The notes under the pieces were generated by a model. It did no database searches. It was not told where the DNA came from and was given only the letters and a program-made list of their open reading frames with translations. Below are positions 8,013 through 18,333 of a stretch of DNA of 19,009 nt, in pieces; positions within the stretch are counted from its first letter, which is position 1, and each line of letters starts with the position of its first letter. The position numbers were made by a program, and so were the translations under genes. Origin of the DNA: Glomus cerebriforme (lineage: Eukaryota > Glomeromycota > Glomeromycetes > Glomerales > Glomeraceae); NCBI GenBank assembly GCA_003550305.1, contig QKYT01000300.1, positions 31,377 to 50,385 of the forward strand, given 5' to 3'.

Positions 8013-9411
8013 ATGTCTGATCTCATTTTAAATGTCGACGTTATTTATGAAATTATCAATCAACTGAAAGATGATAATTTTGCTTTATTTAATTTTCTCC
8101 TCGTGAATAAACACTTTGGTGAAATTGCAGTATCTCTTCTTTGGAAAAATCCATTCCAATTTTGTAAAATAAACGATAATGGAAAAAATTATTTGATCAT
8201 ACAAACTTATATTACTTGCTTCAATAAAAAGGAGCGTATTAAAGCAACTTCAATCTTAAAGAATTTAAATTCTTATCAAACACCTTTCTTTAAATATGGA
8301 GAATATTTAAAAGAATTTAAAATTCATGAGATAAAAATATCAATATCTGCATGGTATAATACTTTTATTAAAAATGCGATCATTTCAGATTCAAAATACA
8401 CTCGATTTGAAACATGTCTCATTCGTTCGCTTATGAGGCAATGCCAAACTTTAGATTGCATAGATTTGGATATTTCCCTTGCAGATAAATATTTATTAGA
8501 TACTATGCAATGTAAAATTATGAATTTAAAGAATCTCACATTGTATTGTAAATCATATTATAATGTTGTTACAACTGAAAGAGTTAGAAGAACTTTAGAA
8601 ATTTTTAAAAATCACTGTCAAGGTCTTTCTTGTCTAATATTTGATCACTTTAATATAAATTACAAAGATGTCATAACAAAAGAATTGAAATCTCTTGTAG
8701 AATCACATGATCTAAACGAATTTATTTTTGATCATAAATGTAATAATAAGTTTGATATCATCATCAAATTTACTTTAGAATTCCTTAACCAAAGTGATAT
8801 TGAATAATGTGGATTTTGAGAAGATATCATTTGATTTTATTGAAAAATGCATTAATTTAGAAATATTAGGATTAAGATCTAGCAAAGGATTAAATTTAGA
8901 AAATATCGATCCTTATACTACATTCAAAAATCTTAAATTATTGGATTTAAGTTATAATGAATGGTCTTCTGAAGTAAATATATTAATTATTAAAAAAGCG
9001 GGAGATAATTTAACTTCTTTGACAATTGGAAAAGAACATAATATTAATACTATTAATGATGATACCTTAATTGCTTTGATAAAATATTGTCCAAAAATTA
9101 ATTCATTATCATTTTCTAAAATTTCCAAAGAAAGTATTAATATGGTTTTTTCGTATCTTAAAGAATTTAAACTTGTTACTTTACAAATTCATCAAATTGA
9201 AGAAAATAGCACTGTTATAAAATCTAAAGATCTGTTGGATTATATCGAATATCAAAATTCTTTATCAAAATTGGGAATTGGTAAAAATGATAATTATTGG
9301 CATTATTATAATAAAAGTCGTGATAATTTTGAAAAATTATTGAAAAAGCATAATATTAGATTAATTGGATATAAACCTAATGATTTAAAAAATAGGAGAA
9401 TTCTTAAATAG
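8013..9411 (+). pseudogene. F-box-like/LRR protein gene, frameshifted
   Basis: F-box-like proteins are substrate receptors of SCF ubiquitin ligases: the N-terminal F-box binds Skp1 and the leucine-rich half binds the target. Here the ATG at 8013 (context AAAAAATGTCT) starts an F-box-like domain at about residues 4-46 (VDVIYEIINQLKDDNFALF, LLVNKHF, SLLWKNPF). The frame stops at 8805-8807 after 264 residues. A second frame then carries the LRR half (ISFDFIEKCINLEILGLR, NLKLLDLSYNEWSSE, CPKINSLSFSKIS) to the stop at 9409-9411. Comparison with the intact paralogue at 12895-14373 shows this copy lacks 11 bases near 8783 (after TTAGAATT), which causes the shift; the downstream frame resumes as LTKVILNNVDFEKISF. 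It is therefore a recent pseudogene, a gene encoding only a truncated F-box protein, or an assembly error. I see no intron to repair it. Confidence 0.8.
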
Positions 9412-9599
9412 ATATTTAGAGTTATAAAAAAAATAATGAATATTAAATAAACTTGTGTGAATTTACAAATGTTTTACATATATTATAAAATATAGTTACA
9501 TTATTCTTTTCATTTTTTTTTTAAAAACCATTCAAAATGTTCATATGAAGTTTTAAAAAAGATCACTAAAGTCAGAATGTCTATTTGTTTTTAGCGAAT

Positions 9600-9818
9600 A
9601 TGAAACAAAGAATCCACTTTATTCTTTTTATCTTATTAACTCAAGAAAGAAGCCAAATTTCCCAATTATTTTCCATTACCAACACAGGTTTATCACAGGT
9701 ACTCTTCAGCAATCAGCAACAAATTACCTTTACTTCCACGTACTATAAAGCCAATCCAATAGACGTAAGCATTGTTCAAATCAATTTTTTCTGCTATTTA
9801 ACAATAAATTTTCAGTGA
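9600..9818 (+). CDS. Candidate small secreted protein or exon
   Basis: ATG at 9600 opens MKQRIHFILFILLTQERSQ, a basic start and hydrophobic core like a signal peptide, followed by SITNTGLSQVLFSNQQQITF and TSTYYKANPID. A GTAAGC donor at 9765 and TTTTCAG ending at 9815 define a 51-base intron whose removal puts the TGA at 9816 directly after the 55th residue. Retaining it adds 17 in-frame residues and ends at the same TGA. An acceptor-like TTTTTAG ends at 9594, so this may instead be an internal exon of a decayed longer gene. Family unknown. It lies 188 bases past the F-box pseudogene on the same strand. Confidence 0.35.
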   Translation: MKQRIHFILFILLTQERSQISQLFSITNTGLSQVLFSNQQQITFTSTYYKANPIDVSIVQINFFCYLTINFQ

Positions 9819-10377
9819 AGCAAGTTCTTTCATTTTCATATACCTACTCAAACCACACTTAATCTACTTACATGGAGGATTAAAATGAACCAAAAAAAAA
9901 AATCGCTGCGTTGTTAATGGAGAATTATTCAAATTTTAGATCCTAATAAACTACCATACCAGATTCAATAATTTTCTCAGCTTGGTAAGCTGCCTAGCAT
10001 CTATTTAAATTCTTTAGCACTTTATTATTTGAAATGCTGAATGAATGAAGGATTTCTTTTTCTTTTTCTTTTTCTTTACAATTTTTTTAGAATTTCCTTA
10101 ATACTTTGGTTATTATACTTGTTTTCATATTTTTTGTCGTTAATGATTTTATATTTCTTAAAGAAAATTATTTCGGAATTTAAATAAATGGCATAGATAT
10201 ACAAAGAAAGAATATCAATGAAACAAATATAGTAATAATTTAAATCGAAAAAAAAACCAAAAAAAAAAAAATTTTAAATTAAAACATTTTCGATCAAATA
10301 TTGATGATTTTTAAATACAATTATTAATAACCATAATTTCTTAATATTGAAATCACATCTCACTTCATAATTTCGTA
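9819..10377. other. Intergenic, with TTTTTC microsatellite
   Basis: A TTTCT-type hexamer run (about four TTTTTC units) occupies 10053-10077. The rest is A+T-rich and holds the 3' flank of the LamG-MIR gene. No gene is seen. Confidence 0.5.
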
Positions 10378-11901
10378 TTAATCAATTAATTCAATACGCC
10401 ACTAAAAATCGAAAAAAAAATTGTAAGTTTCATTTAGTGCATAATTACATTTGAGTTGAAATTTGTACCTTGTTTTTTTCATCTCCATCTCCATAACAAG
10501 AAACTTCTTGGGTTCCATCACCTAATAAGATGTTATGACTGTAAAGTGCCGGTTTATTAGTATTAATATGAAAAAGGCCGATGATATCACCATTCATCAA
10601 ATGACCAGAGCCATCATAAGAAGCAGTTTGATTATAACGTCGAATAAGCCAATCATTATCACCATTTATATCTCGATACAAGGTCACTAAATGTTAAAAT
10701 ATTTGTTTGTTATATAAACTTTTATATATATTATTCAAAAAAATTACCTTGCTGGTGTTTTGATATTGGTGTGAATTTTTCATAACTTGTATCATGAGAA
10801 TGTAAATTATACCCTGTCGCTTGATGCTTAAATCCAATAATGGTATTAAGGGATATATGGTCTCCTGCACTTACGCTTGTACCATTTGCTCCAATAATAG
10901 TCCAAACATCATTTATCAAATCTATTTCCTGACCATTACAAATAATCTTTGTAAATTTTATAAATAAACCTTTATTGATGAGTTTTTATAGTAGAAAGAA
11001 CAATAAAGAAAAATATAGTACGCAAATAAATACCATATACTGCTGATTTTGCGGACCAAAGTCATATTTGATTCCTTTAGTTGATAAATATTTTCTAGTA
11101 GAGACATGAACAAGAGCGACCTTTGATCCATACACAATTGGCTTTTTCTGAAATTCATTCTTTTAAAAAAAAAATTCCGTGAGCAATTACTTAAGCTCGT
11201 GATATAAAAATTTAAAGTAACATACAAAAAAATCTTCCTTCACTTCTTCAGCAGATAAACGCCAGTTGAAATAACGAAAATTGCTAATTATAATAAAATG
11301 ATCATTAAATATTTTGGATTCCATCTCTATTATAAATCGTACCTAATTTCGCCATCAAACCCATTATCATGGTAAGATTGTCCGACATATAATGGCCCAT
11401 CGTTGAAGATAACTTTTTGCGTTTTAACATGCTGAATACTATAGAATCCAGCCCAATCACCATCTATGTAAAAATCTAATCTCTTTTCAGGATCGGAAAG
11501 TGTATAAGTTAAATGGTACCATTTATTCAATAAAAGTCCATCTCCGAGTTCATCAATTCCTATATTAAATTTCCAATTTCCTGTGAATCGAGGGTGTAAT
11601 CCAGATTTTTTTGCTGTCAGCCAGAGTGAGGGCGTGACCTTTTCACCTAAATGTAAAAATAAATTTAGAAAATAATCTCGTTGACAAAATCCTTGCGAAA
11701 AAAAAATTTAATTAGCTTACTTTTACGAAAAATAGCAGCCCAACTAGAACCATGACTCCGAATTTTCAGTCGTAACGTTACTGACAGCTTATTGTTCATC
11801 GTGGGCAATTCAGAATGCTTAAAGACTCGTTGATCCCTTTCTCCAAAGGAAATAGGATCTGAAATAAGCTCAACCCACTCTCTGACAACATATTTCGTCA
11901 T
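10378..11901 (-). CDS. LamG-like + MIR-domain protein, seven exons
   Basis: Exons on the minus strand: 11901-11721, 11646-11343, 11283-11226, 11147-11034, 10946-10748, 10686-10469, 10401-10378. All introns are GT-AG (59-87 bases), phases agree, and the sum is 1098 bases, 365 residues. Residues 1 to about 175 form a concanavalin A/LamG-like jelly roll: MTKYVVREWVELISDPISF, then LPTMNNKLSVTLRLKIRS, WKFNIGIDELGDGLLL, NKWYHLTYTLSDPEKRLDFY, and DGPLYVGQSYHDNGFDGEI. Residues about 182-365 form a MIR-type beta-trefoil: YGSKVALVHVSTRKYLST, GDHISLNTIIGFKHQATGYN, DNDWLIRRYN, PALYSHNILLGDGTQEVSC, and a final WRIELID in a 24-base last exon. MIR domains are ligand-binding modules of protein O-mannosyltransferases and of IP3 and ryanodine receptors; no transferase or channel part is present. 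The chosen ATG is the first after a TTCTTGCAG acceptor-like end, so a 5' UTR intron is likely. No signal peptide follows from this start. The exact ligand is unknown. Confidence 0.85.
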
Positions 11902-12894
11902 TTTCTGCAAGAAAATACAGATTAGTAGAAAGAACAAAATAAAATGCAAAGCTTTATTTAAAATTGGACGGATCAATTCCTAAAATAGATATTATTGAAT
12001 TGTCAATGGCGTAGATCTTATTGTTTGTATGCACCAATAAGGCTTTCACGAAGGCTAAAAATCACATGTAATATACAATAATTTTTTTGCTTATAAAAAT
12101 ATTTTTACTGCGCTTTTACTATAAATTGACGATAATGAAAAAATTGTTTTTAGCAATGAATTTTCGAGTTGTTTTATGTTACTCAAATAAAATAATCTAA
12201 ATAAACTAATTTCTGTTCTGTAAATAATTTAAGATGTCAATTTATAAATTTATATACTCACTTTCGAGAATTGGCATCATCCAATAAAAATATTAAACTT
12301 TGATTCACTTCAAAAAATACCAAAATGAAAGAAACCCTAGCAATATGATGTAATTAATCATACCACTCTCTTTGATATGAATGACATAGTTGTTAAATAA
12401 TAAATGTACTTAACCAGAAATAAAAATAAACTTGGTATGAATCCAATCTTAAAATTACTTGATAGAAAAACCAAATTTAAACATAAATAATGATATTTTA
12501 TAAATAAAAACAATTTTTATACTTATTTTTGTCTGAAGATGGATTTGATATTGACTTTAATTTCAATATTTAGAAGAAAAAAATCTTTGCCAAATAATAA
12601 TCCTCTGACTAATCATCTTAAACTCATGATTTTAAGACAATTTTATTAATTTTTTTATTGATAGTTTACTGATTATCATTAATTTCATTTATAGCGATCT
12701 TGACCACAGCAAAACGAGTCATAGTAAATCAGCTTCTAATATTAGACCAAAAAAAAAAAAAATAGACAAACAAGGTGTGTCATTCCAAATAATCTATTAT
12801 TAACATAAATAATCCTTTGATTTTTTTTCCTCCTTCCTTCTTTTTAAAGATATTTTTTTTTCTTAAAAGGAAAAAGAAATTTATTCATATAAAA
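11902..12894. other. Divergent intergenic region between two genes
   Basis: It holds the 5' flanks of both the LamG-MIR gene (minus) and the second F-box gene (plus). Just upstream of the LamG-MIR ATG a stretch without a start codon reads as a hydrophobic peptide (HFILFFLLICIF), best explained as the pyrimidine tract of an intron in the leader. A T/C-rich tract (TTTTTTTTCCTCCTTCCTTC) at 12821-12840 precedes the F-box ATG. No further gene is seen. Confidence 0.5.
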
Positions 12895-14373
12895 ATGTCT
12901 ACTCAAATTTTAAATATTGATATTATTTATGAAATTGTTAATCAGTTGAAGGATAATAGTTTCAGTTTATTCAATTTTCTTCTTGTGAATAAGCAAATTT
13001 GTCAAATTGCAGTATCTCTTCTTTGGAAAAACCCATTTAAATTTTGTAAATTTAATATAAATATTGATTACAAATGTTATTCGATCATACAAATATACAT
13101 TACCTGTTTCAACGAAGAGGAGCGTACTAAAATAAATTCAATCTTTGATAAAGTTAATTTCTCAACTGAATTCACTAAATCCTATGATAAAACACTCTTA
13201 TTTGAATATGGGAAATATTTAAAAGAATTTAAGTTTCATGAGTTGGAAAAGTCAATATCTATATGGTATAATACTATTAATACAACAAATGACAAATCAT
13301 ATTTAGCTACCAAATTTAAAAAATGTATCATGCATTCGATTATGAGACAATGTAAAAAATTAAATTGCATGGAGTGGAATGTACTATTTATGGATGAATA
13401 TAAATTAGAAACTATGAACCATAAATTTACGGAATTGGAGAATCTTAGTCTAGTTTTTGATAATCGTAAAAATAAGAAAATCAATAGTAATTTTAAAAAT
13501 TGTTGTCAAAACCTTTTTAGTCTAACATTTGATTATCTTGATTTTGCTAAATCTTATCTTCGTAAAAATCATTTAGATAATGTAAAAATATTGACAAATG
13601 AGGTTATGTCTTTAGTAGAACTACAACATGATTTAAAAGAATTTATTTTTGATCATAGATATAGTGAAGAGAATGAAGAGGAAAAGATTGAATATGATAA
13701 GTATTTTGATGATATGATCACATTCATTTTAGAATTACGAGCTAATTCTTTAACCAAAGTATTATTATATTTTGTGGATTTTAATAATATATCATTTGAT
13801 TTTATTGAAAAGTGTATTAATTTAGAAATATTGGGATTAAGACATAACAAAGGATTAAGTTTAGAAAATATTGATCCTTATACTACATTCAAAAATCTTA
13901 AATTATTGGATTTAAGTTATAATGAATGGTCTTCTGAAATTAATATATTGATTATTAAAAAAGCTGAAGATAATTTAACCTCTTTGATAATTGGAGAAGG
14001 AATTAATAATAGAATTATTAATGATGATACCTTAATTATTTTGACAAAATATTGTCCAAAACTTAATTCATTATCATTTTCTAAAATTTCCAAAAAACAT
14101 CTTAATATGGTTTTTTCATATATTATAAATATTAATTTGATTACTTTACAATTTGATCAAATTAGAGTGGGTGGTACAGTTATGAAATCTGAAAATTTTT
14201 TGAATTATATCAAATTTCAAACTTCTTTATTAAATTTGGGAATTGGTAAAAATGATGATTATTGGCATTATTATAATAAAAGTCGTATTAATTTTGAAAA
14301 ATTAATGAAGCAGAATAATATTAGAATAATTGGTTATAGACCTGATGATTTAAAAGTCAAAAGATTTCTTTAA
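12895..14373 (+). CDS. F-box-like/LRR protein, intact
   Basis: Single-exon frame of 492 residues. I chose the ATG at 12895 (AAAAATGTCT) because it aligns with the start of the paralogue at 8013; the frame is open further upstream but only through T-rich leader. Residues about 5-46 are an F-box-like domain (ILNIDIIYEIVNQLKDN, FNFLLVNKQ, SLLWKNPF) expected to bind Skp1. Then comes a helical linker with family-typical phrases (IIQIYITCFNEEER, LFEYGKYLKEFKFHELEKSI, MRQCKKLNCMEW). About residues 285-450 are leucine-rich repeats (FIEKCINLEILGLR, NLKLLDLSYNEWSSEINIL, LTKYCPKLNSLSFSKIS). The conserved end reads LGIGKNDDYWHYYNKSR. The likely role is substrate recognition in an SCF ubiquitin ligase; the target is unknown. 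It carries the 11 bases missing from the first copy. Confidence 0.85.
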   Translation: MSTQILNIDIIYEIVNQLKDNSFSLFNFLLVNKQICQIAVSLLWKNPFKFCKFNINIDYKCYSIIQIYITCFNEEERTKINSIFDKVNFSTEFTKSYDKTLLFEYGKYLKEFKFHELEKSISIWYNTINTTNDKSYLATKFKKCIMHSIMRQCKKLNCMEWNVLFMDEYKLETMNHKFTELENLSLVFDNRKNKKINSNFKNCCQNLFSLTFDYLDFAKSYLRKNHLDNVKILTNEVMSLVELQHDLKEFIFDHRYSEENEEEKIEYDKYFDDMITFILELRANSLTKVLLYFVDFNNISFDFIEKCINLEILGLRHNKGLSLENIDPYTTFKNLKLLDLSYNEWSSEINILIIKKAEDNLTSLIIGEGINNRIINDDTLIILTKYCPKLNSLSFSKISKKHLNMVFSYIININLITLQFDQIRVGGTVMKSENFLNYIKFQTSLLNLGIGKNDDYWHYYNKSRINFEKLMKQNNIRIIGYRPDDLKVKRFL

Positions 14374-15561
14374 TTAGATATTATAGGATGAGATTTCAAT
14401 TCTTACTAATAATCGAAAAGAAAAATTTTATGATTTTGTTAATTAGCTAACAGATTTTGCCGAATAAAATTACTTTTTTTACAATATTTACTGCTGTTAT
14501 AATCTATTTATTTGTATAACTTGCATTAATCTCATTGATTTATCTTTAACCTTTGCACAAACAAAATTCTGTAAGATATACAATATCACCACCAATATAA
14601 TGGTTCTTTTTATGATCTGTTGAATTGATTTTTGCTTCTTCATTCTTCATTTAGAATTAAACTTTAGATATTCCATCATTATTTACCTACTGTCCCAAAT
14701 TCTCCATAAAAATCAGGTTGATCATATAACAACTATAACAACTAGTGTATCAAAATTACAGTTATCTTGAAGTAATAAAATTAAATTGCTTCAAGATTTT
14801 ACAATGATTTAAATATTCTAGTGATAAAAATATTAGTTATGACCTCATGTTTTAATTTTAACAATTTGATTGATTTAAAATATCAAAACTTGTATAAACC
14901 AAAATTAAAAATTTCCCGTACAATAAATACTCTTGGAAATAATTAGTCAACTGAAATAAAATTTGGTGAAATATATGTTTGTGTGTATTATTATCAATTT
15001 TTATTATTGTCTTAATCTATAAATAAGTTTCTTAGTCTAAAAAGTATTAAATTTCTAGTTTTAAATCGAATATTTATAGTAGAATTCAAGATTATTTTCG
15101 TTCATAAATTAAATCTTACAAAATTTTGTGTGAATTTCATCTCAAAAATCTCATATGTTATATCATAGTTTCGATAATGTTTTGATAAACTGATAGCAGC
15201 TTTTAAAAGTCATAGATCACTTTGATTGAAGATGGATCAATGAAAATATAATCTTTGATTTATTATCACATGGCTAGCAAAGAAGTGAAGAAATTCATAT
15301 TTGTTTTATCATAATAAGTTTCGAGAATAATTGATATTACGTCTTATATTAAACTTTATTTAAAATATTAATTCCATTACAGTAATTCTGTAGTTAAATT
15401 TTTAATTTATGATCTAAAAACTGAAAATGCTAGTGTATAGCACCGATTTTAAAAGAATTCACAATACGGTAAAACTGTTTAATACAATATGTTGTCTATT
15501 ATTTCAAATAAATAAAAATACAAATTAGTAAAAAAAAAAAAAATTTTTAAAGAAAATATAT
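14374..15561. other. Convergent intergenic region
   Basis: This lies between the ends of the F-box gene (plus) and the kinase gene (minus). It is A+T-rich without a convincing gene, and contains the inverted repeat at 14764-14797. Confidence 0.5.
14764..14797. other. 9-bp perfect inverted repeat
   Basis: ATCTTGAAG (14764-14772) and CTTCAAGAT (14789-14797) form a 9-bp stem with a 16-base loop in the convergent intergenic region, about 390 bases past the F-box stop. It may form an RNA hairpin in a 3' readthrough transcript. Confidence 0.5.
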
Positions 15562-17738
15562 TTATATAATTATATCAGGAATTTCTAATTCGTCCTGTTC
15601 TTCTGAATGAAGATTTGGATTATTATATATTTCTCCTTCATCTATTAAAAAAAAAATAAAATAAAAATTAAAAAATAAATTAGAACAATGTAAATTACAT
15701 GCATTATCCGAGTTTAACAAATATTTCACTTACCATTAATAACAATATTTTGTTTTCTTATTTGACATTGCATTGTTTCTGTTTTGTAATCATTTTTAAC
15801 ATCTAAAAAAAAATTACATCGATAAACAATGTATTATTATTTTATAATTTCAAACCAAAAAATTAAAATTACAAATAAATATAAATTACCGTTTAAAATA
15901 ATATTCATTTTAGACGTGCTGATATAATTATGGTTATTTGAATTATTGAAATCATCAACTAAAAAAAGAAATTACCATTAAATTTTTTAATACATAAATA
16001 AAGTTTAATATAAACTCATTACTTACTGTTATCAGGAATATTAAAATCATATGGTTTACTATGAAATGCTATTAGAAATTAAAAAACATCAAAAATACTA
16101 TTAAAAAAATCAAATAATTTAAAATAAAACAGCTTAATGAAATTTTGATTTATACCTTCTTGTTCTTCTATTATTGTTTTTTAAAAAAAAGTTATTTATA
16201 TTAATCATCAAAATATTCAAAAATAAATAAATAAATAATTGTTATTACCTTCAGTTGCATTTCTTGGTTCAGGAAATTTTTCAAATTGATGAATTTTGCT
16301 CGTACATAATCTGCCATCTGATTCATCCGCTTTTAAACCATTATTTGTTCCAAGTTTAAACAAATTAAAATTCTTGAAAATCTTTTTAATAATATTATTT
16401 TTCTTATCGTTATTGTTTGTATTGTTTGTATTTTTTGTATGTTGATATGACGTTTGAATTTCTCGTATTTTTTTCCAAAGAGTTGGAATATCAGGTCTTT
16501 TCAATGGATTAGCATCCCAACATTGTTCCATTAAATTTTTATATTCTAAAGGAGTTTCTGGTAAAATTTTTGGTCTCATACCATTAATGATATTTGTTGC
16601 AAGGTAATAATCATGATCATAATTAATAAATGGTGGTTGTCCAGATGAAATTTCCCACATAAGAATTGCAATACTATAAATATCAGATTTAAAAGTATAT
16701 TCTTTTCCAGCAATAACTTCAGGTGCTACATAAGGAAGGTTCCCATATATACTTTTTGATGATTTATCAGCTGGTCCACAAAATCCAAGATCACTTATAC
16801 GCCACAAATCATTAAGTTGTGAATATAATACATTTCCTGAATGTAAATCTCTATGAACTGCTTTCTCTTCATGAATATGATAAAGTGCATAAATTATTTC
16901 ATTAATAATTTTAATCCTTTCCTTCCATATAAGTCGATTATGATTTTGTTGTAAATATTTTCTTAAATCAATATCCATTTTATTCATCACAAGCATATAA
17001 TTACCATCTGATGGATCTTGCGTAAAACCATAACATTGAATTATATTTGACCATTTATTGCCTATGGTTAAATGTGATTTAGCCTATAAAAAATATATAT
17101 ATATATTTAAATATTTAACATTCTATTTTCAACTACTTTTGTAAACAAATTTTAAAATTACAAACCTCTTCAAGCCAACTTTGATTTGCATTTTCAACAT
17201 TTTTTAATTTTTTAAGTACTACTTTATGTTTACCAAGCCTTTTTAATTGTTGTTCTTTAGAATTCCATTCTTCATAACGTCCATCAATCCAATATGCTGT
17301 ATATATTTCAGAAAATCCACCTCTTGTTAGATATTTAATATTTCGTAATTTCTTGTATGAGATCCATTCAACTACCAATTTTGGAATAAGTGTTTCTGTT
17401 TGACATCTTTGTATTAAATTATCAATATCATTATTTCCAGATGTCCAATTTGAAAATTTTGTTTTTAAATAATTTCGAACACAATATTCACAATATGTTA
17501 TAGCTATACATTCTTGTTTACAATTTTCACAAATTCTTCCTTCTCCATCATTATAAAGAATTTTATGTCGGTCATATTCTTCATTTAACCCTTTTATTGT
17601 TTTAATTTTTTCATTTTTTGTAAGAGATTTATCGGCAAGAATTGTTTCTTGTTGAAATTTATATTGTTTATGTATATCATCATAAATACTTACATCTATT
17701 AATGCAGTTGCTCTATTAATTGCTGCAGCAGTAGACAT
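15562..17738 (-). CDS. TKL-like protein kinase with zinc-knuckle, seven exons
   Basis: Exons (minus): 17738-17166, 17083-16249, 16168-16157, 16068-16027, 15958-15890, 15802-15734, 15641-15562; total 1680 bases, 559 residues, all introns GT-AG. N-terminal Cys pairs (CENC at 70-73, CEYC at 83-86) form a zinc-knuckle-like motif. Kinase domain about residues 136-403: glycine loop RGGFSEIYTAYW (139-150), candidate ATP lysine in VVLKKL (176), HRDL with catalytic Asp 270 and Asn 275, metal-binding DLG instead of DFG (Asp 289), APE (311-313), and SDIYSIAILMWEISSGQPPF. The catalytic residues are all present, so it should be an active Ser/Thr or Tyr kinase of the TKL-like type expanded in Rhizophagus. 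After the domain comes an Asn-rich linker and then the family tail KIHQFEKFPEPRNATE…FHSKPYDFNIPDN…IYNNPNLHSEEQDELEIPD. Substrates are unknown. The tail is built from small phase-1 exons, including one of 12 bases. Confidence 0.88.
16157..16168 (-). other. 12-base micro-exon of the kinase gene
   Basis: Bounded on the minus strand by an AATAG acceptor and GTATAA donor. It encodes the acidic Glu-Gln-Glu run that bridges RNATE and AFHSKPYDF; without it the frame is still kept because 12 is a multiple of three and both introns are phase 1. Confidence 0.7.
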
Positions 17739-18333
17739 ATTACAAATTTTTTATAAAATTTGTTCAAAAAGATGAAATAAATTTCGTATTTATATTTTTA
17801 TGGAGTTAGACTCCGTAATTGTACAAACAAATTAATCATGTGTAACAATACGCTATAGGAAATAAATGAAATTAGATTTCCAAAAATTATTTTAGAACAA
17901 CCACAAAGCTTATTATATTATTACCTAATCTGTCTGGTTGATGACATAATCATAATTTATTTAAGTAAAATAATATTGGAGAACAAATATTAAATTAACC
18001 GCAATTTAATTCGTGTTTCGTGTAACAACCAGGACAAATTAACAATATATATATTTTGGTTGATAAATTTTTATTAAAGTCAATACATTTGACAAGAAAG
18101 AATTATTTTTAATGTAGTTAAAATTTTTAAAAAAAGCTTGCTTCATGATAAATCATAAAAATTGTGATAATTATTTTATTGATTTTTTTTATTGTAAATA
18201 AAATAAATAAATAATAAAAATTTTTTTATTTTAAAAATATAAATATAACTTCTATTTAAAATATATTTTCGCAATTTTTTTATTCAAAAAAAAAAATTTC
18301 TTAAAAGAATGATTTATATTTTCTCAACCATAG
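17739..18333. other. Kinase 5' flank and A+T-rich spacer
   Basis: Beyond the promoter candidate it is A+T-rich, with long T and A runs at 18180-18300, and no gene is seen. Confidence 0.45.
17787..17794 (-). promoter_or_regulatory. TATA-box candidate for the kinase gene
   Basis: TATAAATA on the minus strand lies about 50 bases before the kinase ATG at 17738. A small GGAGT-TAG-ACTCC hairpin (17802-17814) lies just upstream. The assignment is by position and motif only. Confidence 0.35.

Noticed and set aside
8324..8539. Minus-strand open frame
   Set aside because: Antisense shadow of the F-box coding sequence.
10958..11227. 89-codon minus-strand frame
   Set aside because: It runs through two introns and reads the MIR exon (11034-11147) in the wrong frame.
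11902..11976. Hydrophobic signal-like extension of the LamG-MIR protein
   Set aside because: No ATG in frame, and the T/C-rich DNA ending TTCTTGCAG is better explained as an intron end in the leader.
12817..12894. N-terminal extension of the second F-box gene
   Set aside because: It begins at a non-ATG codon, is Phe/Lys-rich translation of a T/A-rich leader, and is absent from the paralogue.
13236..13484. Minus-strand open frame
   Set aside because: Antisense shadow of the intact F-box/LRR gene; the same holds for 13653-13850.
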